This document shows, piece by piece, positions 7,422 through 13,897 of a stretch of 16,953 nt of DNA. Below the pieces are notes generated by a model. It ran no database searches and was not told the DNA's origin. It was given only the letters and a program-made list of their open reading frames with translations. Made by a program: the position numbers and the translations under genes. Position 1 is the stretch's first letter. Each line of letters opens with the position of its first letter. Origin of the DNA: Coprobacillus sp. (GTDB lineage: Bacteria; Bacillota_I; Bacilli_A; RFN20; CAG-826); contig JAJQAP010000075.1 of the NCBI GenBank assembly GCA_021203745.1, forward strand, positions 1-16,953. Direction: 5' to 3'.

Positions 7422-8470
7422 TGCTTCAAACAACAATCTCATTTCGTCCATTTTTAACAACTGATAAAGGTGAAGTTACTAAACTATACAGAATCACCAA
7501 TAATAATGGTGCGTATGTTGAAATTAGTGACCTAGGAGCCTCTATTGTCTCTTTATATGTCCCTGATAAAACAGGTAAATTAACAGATGTTGTGCTCTCC
7601 TATTCTACCTATAAAGGTTTTAGTGAAGGAGAGGAGTATTTTGGAGCGAGTGTGGGTCGAGTCGCAGGTCGAATTGCAAAAGGTACTTTTACCCTTGAAG
7701 GTAAAAAGTATAAGGTAGCCACAAATAACGGAGTAAACCATCTCCATGGAGGGGTAAACTCATTCTCAAGAAGAATCTGGTCCTCCTCTATTGAAAAAGG
7801 AAAACTCATTATGAAGTTAACATCTAGTGATGGGGACGAGGGATATCCAGGAGAGTTAACTGTAAAAATAGTGTTTACCTTTGATGATTCAAATACCTTA
7901 AAGATAGAGTATTATGCCACTACTAATAAGACAACGTTATGTAATTTAACTAACCATACCTACTTTAATCTTAATGGTGAGGGTAATCCTTCAATACTAG
8001 ATAATTACCTATATATAAATGCGGATAGATACTTACCTGTTGACGCTACACTAATCCCACTAGGAGAGACTCACTCTGTAAAAGATACTCCATTTGACTT
8101 TAGAAAGTTTAAACAAATAGGAAGAGATATTGCTATCCCCTCCGTGCAACTATCAAGAGCGATAGGTTATGATCATGACTTTATTATTAAAGATTATAAT
8201 AGAGAGTGCGCCGTAGCCTACTCTCCCTTAACTGGTATTAAGTTAACATGTAATACAACTTGTCCCGTTATCCATCTATATTCAGGTAACTATGTAAACC
8301 TTAAACCAAGTGAGACTAAGTCTCATAGACCATATCCCTATCGATGTGGATTTGCCCTAGAAACTCAAGGGTATAACGATGCGATTAACCATCCAGACTA
8401 CCCTCAATATATTCTCCATCCTGGAGAGACTTATCATACATGTACTACCTATAAATTTAGTCTAATTTAA
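7421..8470 (+). CDS. galM: Aldose 1-epimerase (galactose mutarotase)
   Basis: Interconverts the beta and alpha anomers of galactose, providing the alpha form that galactokinase needs; beta-galactosidases and galactanases release the beta form. The 349-residue length is typical. Seen: SVGRVAGRIA (77-86); HLHGG (107-111) with His109; NLTNHTYFNLNG (175-186) with catalytic acid His179; GYDHDF (249-254) with Asp251; and FALETQGYNDA (311-321) with catalytic base Glu314. The ATG at 7421 shares one base with the galT stop, and AAGGAGAG lies 11 bases upstream. About 15-20 residues precede the first family strand, slightly longer than usual. It is the last Leloir gene; no terminator hairpin follows, so transcription may run on into the galactanase gene 87 bases downstream. 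Confidence 0.94.
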   Translation: MLQTTISFRPFLTTDKGEVTKLYRITNNNGAYVEISDLGASIVSLYVPDKTGKLTDVVLSYSTYKGFSEGEEYFGASVGRVAGRIAKGTFTLEGKKYKVATNNGVNHLHGGVNSFSRRIWSSSIEKGKLIMKLTSSDGDEGYPGELTVKIVFTFDDSNTLKIEYYATTNKTTLCNLTNHTYFNLNGEGNPSILDNYLYINADRYLPVDATLIPLGETHSVKDTPFDFRKFKQIGRDIAIPSVQLSRAIGYDHDFIIKDYNRECAVAYSPLTGIKLTCNTTCPVIHLYSGNYVNLKPSETKSHRPYPYRCGFALETQGYNDAINHPDYPQYILHPGETYHTCTTYKFSLI

Positions 8471-8518
8471 CCCTTTTATTATTTTTAAATTGTGGTAAGG
8501 TAGTAGTTAGAAAAATAA

Positions 8519-8541
8519 AGAACATATCTTAATTATGTTCT
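8519..8541. promoter_or_regulatory. Inverted repeat upstream of the lipoprotein galactanase
   Basis: AGAACATA (8519-8526) and TATGTTCT (8534-8541) are perfect 8-base inverted arms round a 7-base centre, ending just before the ribosome site GTGAGGA of the next gene. There is no T-run after it, so it is not an intrinsic terminator. It could be an operator or an mRNA 5' stabilising hairpin. No other copy was seen in the window. The flanking 8471-8518 holds no gene and no convincing promoter. Confidence 0.45.
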
Positions 8542-8557
8542 AAGTGAGGAACTTATT

Positions 8558-10546
8558 ATGAAAAGAAAAGTTACAAATTCCCTTTTTGTCTTACTCTTAG
8601 GGACCCTTGCTCTTTCCTCTTGTTCTGGTGGCACGATTAGAACTGGCGCTAAATACGAAGCACCAGAAGACCACTACGACTACGCGAGTGAAGGAGTTCA
8701 AGTTGGACAAATTGAAGCACTTACTGATGATTACATCATGGGGGTGGATATTTCCTCAATCATTGAAGTGGAAGAAGCTGGTGGCATCTTCTACGACTGG
8801 GATGGCAATGAAACAGATTTAATTACCTTCCTCGCGGATAACGGTGTGAACTATGTCCGTATTAGACTATGGAATGACCCTTATGATGAAGATGGTAATT
8901 CCTTCCAAGGAGGAGGAAATGACCTTGAAACTGATTTAAAGATTGCTAAGCGTGCAGCAGAAGCAGGACTACAGATTTGTCTTGACTTCCATTACTCTGA
9001 TTTCTGGGCAGATCCATCTAAACAGACGATGCCAAGAGCCTGGCAAGGATATGGTATTAATAGTGACGCGGTAATTAACGATGCGGTGGCATTTACTACC
9101 GATACCCTTCAAGCATTTAAAGATGCAGGTTGTGAACCATCCATGGTTCAAGTGGGTAACGAAATAAATAATGCGATATGCGGTTACTCTGATGGAACAT
9201 GGAACCGAAACTACTTTCTCTATCAATGCTGCAACGCAGTTAGAAAATTTAATCCAGATATTAAGATTGTCTTCCATTTAGCGGAAGGCGCTAACTACGA
9301 AGGTATTACATACTTTATGGATCAAATGGCGGCCTTTGGAGTGGACTATGATGTCATTGGACTATCTTATTACTCCTATTATCATGGTGGTATCGCCGAT
9401 TTTGAAGATTGCTTAACAAAACTCGATAAGAACTACGATAAAGAGATTTGTGTTATGGAGTATTCATATGGCTTTACCAATGAATACGATGATAACTATC
9501 CAAATATGGCAAATATCTATAACTCATCATTTGAAGATTTAGGAGGCTACTATACATCCGTCCAAGGACAAGCATCCTATATCCACGATGTCAATGAAGT
9601 TGTGGCTAATACCTATCACGGCATTGGATCATTCTACTGGGAGCCAGCTTGGCTTGCTAGAGAAGGTACATCCTGGGCAAGTAGTTACGCTCATAACTAT
9701 CTCTTAGCGCAAGGCGATGCTGGAGGAGAAGATACTTGTACATGGGCTAACCAAGCACTCTTTGACTATGATGGTTATCCTCTTGCTTCTTTAAAAGCCT
9801 TTAACTTAATGAGACACTCAGGATATGTCGATGAATACGCAGTTAGTGCGTATACATCATTTGACTATCGATTCAATGTCGCCGCAAAAAACCTCGATGA
9901 TGAATTCCCTTCCTCCATTCAAGTGTTTACCACACTAGATCGCTGGGTAGACTATGATATCAGTTGGGATAAAGCGGATAAAAACACCGTTAAAGCTGGA
10001 GCGGAAGGTGATGTTATCGAAGTCCATGGAACCGCTTCTAAAGGATCTGATTCCTTTAGAGTAACAGGCTTCTTTACTCTTTATAAAGAGTATATTGCCG
10101 ATGGTGGTTTTGAAGAGATTGCCACTCCAGGAGAAGCAAAAGAAGCTCCAGGTTGGGAAGTAAGTGGAACTGATGGATCCTATAGGTTTGAAATAACAGG
10201 AAATGCCTATACAGGACTTAGAAACTACAATGCCTGGTATGGAAGCTCTTATAATAACGATTTACATCAAACAGTGTCTAATCTTGATGCAGGAACCGCA
10301 ACATTTGATTGTTACCTTAGATCAGGATCAGGAGCATATCCTACCACCACACTATATGCCACTATCGGTGGTAAAACCTATGAACAACAAGTAACCTGGA
10401 ATACAACTTGGCCAGATTGGCAGCACTGCACACTTGAGTTCCCAACAACCAATGGCGCCTCTGCTGTTGTCGGTCTAAAGGTTGTCGGTCAAGCGGAAGA
10501 CTGGTTACACGCTGACGACTTCTCTTTAGCAATAGCTAAAGCTTAA
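8558..10546 (+). CDS. ganB: Secreted lipoprotein endo-beta-1,4-galactanase (GH53) with Ig-like and carbohydrate-binding modules
   Basis: Cleaves beta-1,4-galactan, the side chain of pectic rhamnogalacturonan I, into oligosaccharides. Seen: a signal peptide with lipobox LSSC and lipidated Cys22, so the enzyme is held on the outer face of the membrane; a GH53 barrel at about 58-422, with IRLWNDPYDE (102-111), DFHYSDFWADP (143-153), probable acid/base Glu202 in VQVGNEIN and nucleophile Glu301 in VMEYSYGFT. Residues 430-510 (FPSSIQVFTTLDRW, VIEVHGTAS) look like a bacterial Ig-like (Big_4) spacer. Residues 511-660 (YIADGGFEE, LHQTVSNLDAGTATF, WLHADDFSL) look like a jelly-roll carbohydrate-binding module of CBM61 type, known on other GH53 enzymes; these two module calls are by pattern only. 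The ATG at 8558 has GAGGA seven bases upstream. The downstream gene is a second GH53. Confidence 0.93.
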   Translation: MKRKVTNSLFVLLLGTLALSSCSGGTIRTGAKYEAPEDHYDYASEGVQVGQIEALTDDYIMGVDISSIIEVEEAGGIFYDWDGNETDLITFLADNGVNYVRIRLWNDPYDEDGNSFQGGGNDLETDLKIAKRAAEAGLQICLDFHYSDFWADPSKQTMPRAWQGYGINSDAVINDAVAFTTDTLQAFKDAGCEPSMVQVGNEINNAICGYSDGTWNRNYFLYQCCNAVRKFNPDIKIVFHLAEGANYEGITYFMDQMAAFGVDYDVIGLSYYSYYHGGIADFEDCLTKLDKNYDKEICVMEYSYGFTNEYDDNYPNMANIYNSSFEDLGGYYTSVQGQASYIHDVNEVVANTYHGIGSFYWEPAWLAREGTSWASSYAHNYLLAQGDAGGEDTCTWANQALFDYDGYPLASLKAFNLMRHSGYVDEYAVSAYTSFDYRFNVAAKNLDDEFPSSIQVFTTLDRWVDYDISWDKADKNTVKAGAEGDVIEVHGTASKGSDSFRVTGFFTLYKEYIADGGFEEIATPGEAKEAPGWEVSGTDGSYRFEITGNAYTGLRNYNAWYGSSYNNDLHQTVSNLDAGTATFDCYLRSGSGAYPTTTLYATIGGKTYEQQVTWNTTWPDWQHCTLEFPTTNGASAVVGLKVVGQAEDWLHADDFSLAIAKA

Positions 10547-10598
10547 TAACTATCTCACATATAAATTTGCAAACATACGTATATAACCTGGAGGATTT

Positions 10599-11741
10599 AT
10601 GAAATACGATATTGGTATGGACGTCTCCACACTTATTGAGTGCGAAGAGGACGGTGTAAAATACTACGATAAGGGGCAAGAGAAAGAACTCCTCTCTATC
10701 CTTAAAGACTACGGAGTTAACTCGATAAGACTTAGACTCTGGAATGACCCATATGACGAAAATGGTGAACCCTATGGTGGGGGAACCTGTGATATGGATA
10801 AACTCATAAAACTCGCTAGACGTAGTAAAGAAAAAGGTTTCAAGTTCTATCTTGATATCCATTATTCCGACTTTTGGGCGGACCCTTATAAACAGTATCC
10901 CCCAAAGGAATGGCAAAACTATAACTTTGATGAGATTGTCCAGGCAGTCTATGACTACTCAAAAGAAGTATTAACCACATTAATAAACGAAGACTTAAGA
11001 CCAGACCTAATCCAAGTGGGTAATGAAATTACCTATGGAATGCTTTGGCCATATGGGGTTATCGAAAAGAGATCGTGGAAAAATAACTACATCGATGAGT
11101 ATGAAGACTTCATAACAATCTTAAAGAGTGCGATTAAAGGGGTAAGAGAAATCGACCCCAATATCCCAATTGTTATTCACCTTGAAAGAAGCTGGGATAA
11201 TGCTTACTTTAGATGGTACTTTGATGAACTAGTTAACCATGGAGTGGACTTTGATGCAATAGGCTTCTCTTATTACCCTTATTGGCATTACGGTTTCGAT
11301 GGAATTATCTACAACATGACGGACATGCATAATAGATATAATAAGGATATATATCTAACAGAAACCTCCTATGCCTACACAACCGAGCATTTTGATTCCG
11401 ATCCAAAAGCAAAGAGACTCGCGGTTAACTCCGAGTTTATCCCAGAGTCTAAATGGCATGTTGATTACCCCTTAACTCGAGAGGGTCAAAAAGCGTATTA
11501 TCACGATTTACTACTTCGTCTAGAAGATGTACCAGGATTTAAAGGCATTTATGTCTGGGAGCCAGGCTGGATTCCCTCCCCTCATTCCACTTGGGCAAGT
11601 TGGGGAGCCCTTAAATACATCCATCAAGAGGACAATAAACCAGGTAACGAATGGGCAAATCAGTGTCTATTTGACTACGAAGGTAACGCCTTGCCCGCCC
11701 TAGAAGAGTTTAAACTCTGGGGAGAAAAACATAACAAATAA
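10599..11741 (+). CDS. Endo-beta-1,4-galactanase (GH53), single-domain, no signal peptide
   Basis: A 380-residue GH53 enzyme made only of the catalytic barrel, parallel to residues 58-422 of the preceding galactanase: YDIGMDVSTLIECEE at the start, LRLWNDPYDENGEPYGGG (45-62), DIHYSDFWADP (86-96), acid/base Glu143 in IQVGNEIT, nucleophile Glu255 in TETSYAYT, and YVWEPGWIP (318-326). The protein starts directly at the first barrel strand with a charged MKYDIGMD, so it should remain in the cytoplasm. The ATG at 10599 follows TGGAGG by four bases, the same GGAGGATTTATG context as galT. It lies 52 bases after the first GH53 gene, likely co-transcribed, and is followed by a strong terminator. Likely job: shortening imported galacto-oligosaccharides (inference). 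The pair probably arose by an old duplication, given clear divergence throughout. Confidence 0.92.
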   Translation: MKYDIGMDVSTLIECEEDGVKYYDKGQEKELLSILKDYGVNSIRLRLWNDPYDENGEPYGGGTCDMDKLIKLARRSKEKGFKFYLDIHYSDFWADPYKQYPPKEWQNYNFDEIVQAVYDYSKEVLTTLINEDLRPDLIQVGNEITYGMLWPYGVIEKRSWKNNYIDEYEDFITILKSAIKGVREIDPNIPIVIHLERSWDNAYFRWYFDELVNHGVDFDAIGFSYYPYWHYGFDGIIYNMTDMHNRYNKDIYLTETSYAYTTEHFDSDPKAKRLAVNSEFIPESKWHVDYPLTREGQKAYYHDLLLRLEDVPGFKGIYVWEPGWIPSPHSTWASWGALKYIHQEDNKPGNEWANQCLFDYEGNALPALEEFKLWGEKHNK

Positions 11742-11761
11742 CCATTAAAAATTAAGATCGT

Positions 11762-11787
11762 AAGGGAGCGAGAAATCGCTCCTTTTT
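11762..11787 (+). terminator. Rho-independent terminator after the galactanase genes
   Basis: GGAGCGA (11765-11771), tetraloop GAAA, TCGCTCC (11776-11782), then TTTTT. Outer A-T and G-T pairs lengthen the stem. It begins 20 bases after the second GH53 stop and ends the upstream cluster, separating it from the transporter genes. Confidence 0.92.
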
Positions 11788-11828
11788 AATTAAATTAAAA
11801 GGTGGTTAATTTTAAGTAAAAATTTTTC

Positions 11829-11857
11829 TTTACATTAATGTAAATCTCTATTAAACT
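11829..11857 (+). promoter_or_regulatory. Promoter of the ABC importer with palindromic operator
   Basis: TTTACATTAATGTAAA (11829-11844) is a perfect 16-base palindrome. Its first six bases, TTTACA, serve well as a -35 box, followed by 17 bases and the -10 box TAAACT (11852-11857). Transcription would start near 11864, leaving a leader of about 134 bases. A protein bound to the palindrome would cover the -35. The palindrome is not the classic LacI-family type (no central CG), and its regulator is unknown. Confidence 0.55.
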
Positions 11858-11885
11858 ATATTCAGTTATAAAGGACACATAATTG

Positions 11886-11909
11886 ATGAAATTAAAAAGT
11901 CTTTTTTGA
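11886..11909 (+). CDS. Possible leader peptide of seven residues upstream of the binding-protein gene
   Basis: An ATG at 11886, ten bases after AAAGGA (11870-11875), opens the short frame MKLKSLF before TGA at 11907-11909. The next codons in frame (LFSALL, then TAA) still look like a signal peptide, so this could be the relic of a secreted-protein start rather than a working leader. It lies in the untranslated leader of the importer mRNA. Support is only the ribosome site and position. Confidence 0.2.
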   Translation: MKLKSLF

Positions 11910-11950
11910 TTATTTTCAGCATTACTCTAAAGACTGATATAGGAAGTCTT
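11898..11950 (+). other. Leader segment with mutually exclusive base-pairing
   Basis: AAAGACT (11929-11935) is complementary to AGTCTTT (11898-11904) upstream, and its last six bases are complementary to AGTCTT (11945-11950) downstream. Only one pairing can form at a time, the arrangement of simple attenuators or riboregulators. Neither hairpin ends in a T-run and the stems are short, so this is a weak suggestion. No known riboswitch class was recognised. Confidence 0.2.
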
Positions 11951-11997
11951 AGGGTTATTTATTCATTAAATCATTTTATTTTAAGGAGGATTAAACA

Positions 11998-13755
11998 ATG
12001 AATAAAGGATTAAAAACCTTTGCTCTAGTTGGTCTTGCCGCATGCGCAATCGGTGCAGCCTCTGCTCTCACAGCTTGTGATAACAGAGAGAAATTCACCG
12101 TTTGGTGTGCAGAAGAAGTCTCTTCTTTAACCAAGACTCAAATTGAGAGATATATATCTCAGTTTGATGGCACAGAAGACGAATTCCCATACAAGTTAGT
12201 TGTTGAGAACGTCTCTGAAAGTAACGCTGTAACTAACGTCTTAACCGATGTTACCGCAGCAGGAGATATCTTCTTCTTTGCTCAGGATCAGTTAGCGCGT
12301 GTTGTCCAATCAGGTGCACTTAGTGCTGTTCCAGACAGATTTGTTGATGATGTGACATCTAGAAACGATAGTGATTCTGTCAGTGCTGCTTCTGTTGGTG
12401 GCACATTATATGTCTATCCAGTTACATTTGATAATGGATATTTTGCTTATTATGATAGCTCAGTCCTAACTGCTGATGACATGAAGGATCAAACCACAAT
12501 GATTGAGAAAGTTAAAGCGGCAGATAAGAAAATTTCATTTGAGTATACTTCAGGCTGGTACAACGCTGCATACTTCTTTGGAACTGGTTGTGTCTCTAAC
12601 TGGGAGATCGATGTTGATGGTACATTTACCGACTACGTTGATACCTTTAATAGTATTCCAGATGGTTATGATGCTCTTGAAGGACTAGCAGAACTTGCTA
12701 ACTCAGGCATTTGTGTTGATAGTTCATCCGGTGGTGATTTTGCCGCAAGCTCCGCTGTCGTTGTCTCTGGTACATGGGATAGCTCCACAGTCAAAGGACT
12801 ACTTGGTGATGACTATGCTGCTTGTGAACTCTGGAGCGTGACTGTTCCTGCTAATGTAAGAGGTTATTACACTAGTGGTGTTGAAGATAGTAATGCAAAT
12901 GAGGATGGAAGTCGTACCTATCACCTTGGATCATTCAATGGTTCTAAACTTCTCGGTGTTAGAAACAATGTCGATGGTGAGAAGAATGCATGGTCTCATA
13001 ACATTGCTAACTATCTAACCTCAGAGGAATGCCAACTTGAAAGATTCAATTCTAATGGTTGGGGACCATCTAACCTCAAAGCTCAAGAAGATCCAGCTGT
13101 TGCAGATGATATTGCTTTAACTGCCTTCCAGGCTCAAAACGAGTATTCACAGACTCAAGGTGATTATCCTGGCTCTTGGTGGGATACCGCGACCAAAGTT
13201 GGTACTGATGTTTCAACTGCTGGTAGTACTACATTAACCGCTGATCAAATGGCAACAATTCTTGCTGATTATGATGCAGGTAATGCTGCGGTCTTAACCG
13301 CTTCTCAATATGCCTACGCTCTTGTCGGTAACCTTGAAGGACTATCTTGGACAACCGCTCCAGCAACCTATGGTTACACAGATTATGCTTTAAGTGATAA
13401 AAACGCTGAAGCTGGCACTTACAGCGTAGATGCTGATGGTGTCAAACACGGTAAGTGGGTCTTAAACAACATTGTCGTTGAAGGTGGCGGATGCTATGTA
13501 AATGGCAGTTCAAAAGGTGATGGTAGCAGTGAAGGTGACATTGAACTAGGACTATTCAGATTTGTTGATTATGGTGATTGGTCTGGTAACTGGGGTTACA
13601 ACGAACTCTCAGACAAGACTGGTTACTACAATTGGAACTCTGAAGGACTTGGTGGTGGAACCGATAATAACATTGGTGCCGTTCCAGGAACCTACAACAT
13701 CATATTTGATTACACTGGTAGCACTCCAGCAATTACTGTAACCGCTGTTGCATAA
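11998..13755 (+). CDS. ABC sugar-importer substrate-binding lipoprotein with extra C-terminal beta domain
   Basis: Extracellular binding protein of a MalE/GanS-type oligosaccharide importer (585 residues; family usual about 400-450). Seen: an Ala-rich signal peptide with lipobox LTAC and lipidated Cys27; KFTVWCAEE (32-40), the usual first strand; DIFFFAQDQLARVVQSGALS (90-109) and YVYPVTFDNGYFAYYDSS (138-155), the standard MalE-like motifs; AVVVSGTWDSS (253-263). Residues about 465-585 are an added Gly- and aromatic-rich domain (GLFRFVDYGDW, NWGYNEL, DNNIGAVPGTYNIIFDYTG) resembling the beta-sandwich starch-binding repeats of SusE/SusF lipoproteins, by pattern only. The start has AAGGAGG eight bases upstream, the strongest ribosome site in the window, fitting high expression. 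Substrate is inferred to be galacto-oligosaccharides from the adjacent galactanases; maltodextrin is the main alternative. Confidence 0.88.
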   Translation: MNKGLKTFALVGLAACAIGAASALTACDNREKFTVWCAEEVSSLTKTQIERYISQFDGTEDEFPYKLVVENVSESNAVTNVLTDVTAAGDIFFFAQDQLARVVQSGALSAVPDRFVDDVTSRNDSDSVSAASVGGTLYVYPVTFDNGYFAYYDSSVLTADDMKDQTTMIEKVKAADKKISFEYTSGWYNAAYFFGTGCVSNWEIDVDGTFTDYVDTFNSIPDGYDALEGLAELANSGICVDSSSGGDFAASSAVVVSGTWDSSTVKGLLGDDYAACELWSVTVPANVRGYYTSGVEDSNANEDGSRTYHLGSFNGSKLLGVRNNVDGEKNAWSHNIANYLTSEECQLERFNSNGWGPSNLKAQEDPAVADDIALTAFQAQNEYSQTQGDYPGSWWDTATKVGTDVSTAGSTTLTADQMATILADYDAGNAAVLTASQYAYALVGNLEGLSWTTAPATYGYTDYALSDKNAEAGTYSVDADGVKHGKWVLNNIVVEGGGCYVNGSSKGDGSSEGDIELGLFRFVDYGDWSGNWGYNELSDKTGYYNWNSEGLGGGTDNNIGAVPGTYNIIFDYTGSTPAITVTAVA

Positions 13756-13766
13756 TTGTGTTTTAT

Positions 13767-13793
13767 AAGGGCCGGGTTTTTAGCTCGGCCCTT
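13767..13793 (+). terminator. GC-rich hairpin between binding-protein and permease genes
   Basis: AAGGGCCG (13767-13774) pairs perfectly with CGGCCCTT (13786-13793) around an 11-base loop that can pair further (G-C, G-T), followed by TTACTTTAAAA. The T-run is weak, so it may terminate only partly, and it also would protect the 3' end of the binding-protein mRNA. Such hairpins commonly set excess binding protein over permease. Confidence 0.7.
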
Positions 13794-13827
13794 TACTTTA
13801 AAAAGTATTCTTTACAGCATTAAGTTT

Positions 13828-13850
13828 TAATTAATTTTTTAAATTAATTA
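13828..13850. repeat. A/T inverted repeat before the MalF-type permease gene
   Basis: TAATTAATTT (13828-13837) and AAATTAATTA (13841-13850) are exact inverted arms of ten bases round TTT. Made only of A and T, it may be a chance structure or part of a promoter region; TTTACA at 13811-13816 is a possible -35 box but no good -10 lies at the right distance. Confidence 0.35.
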
Positions 13851-13897
13851 GTGAGATTATCTTAATAATAAATAAACGATAAGGAGTCACTAAGATT

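Noticed and set aside
6959..7429. Minus-strand reading frame rich in Phe, Ala, Cys and Leu, looking like a membrane protein
   Set aside because: It is the antisense image of the Lys/Ala/Gln repeat of galT, where AAA and GCx codons invert to TTT and xGC; there is no ribosome site or promoter.
8471..8518. Promoter for the lipoprotein galactanase (TTGTGG at 8490 with an A/T-rich -10)
   Set aside because: No -10 box of reasonable match at 16-18 bases; the gene may be served by read-through from galM.
11907..11909. TGA read as tryptophan, joining MKLKSLF to LFSALL as in Mycoplasma
   Set aside because: All genes in the window use TGG for Trp, galK and the esterase end in TGA, and the joined frame stops a few codons later anyway.
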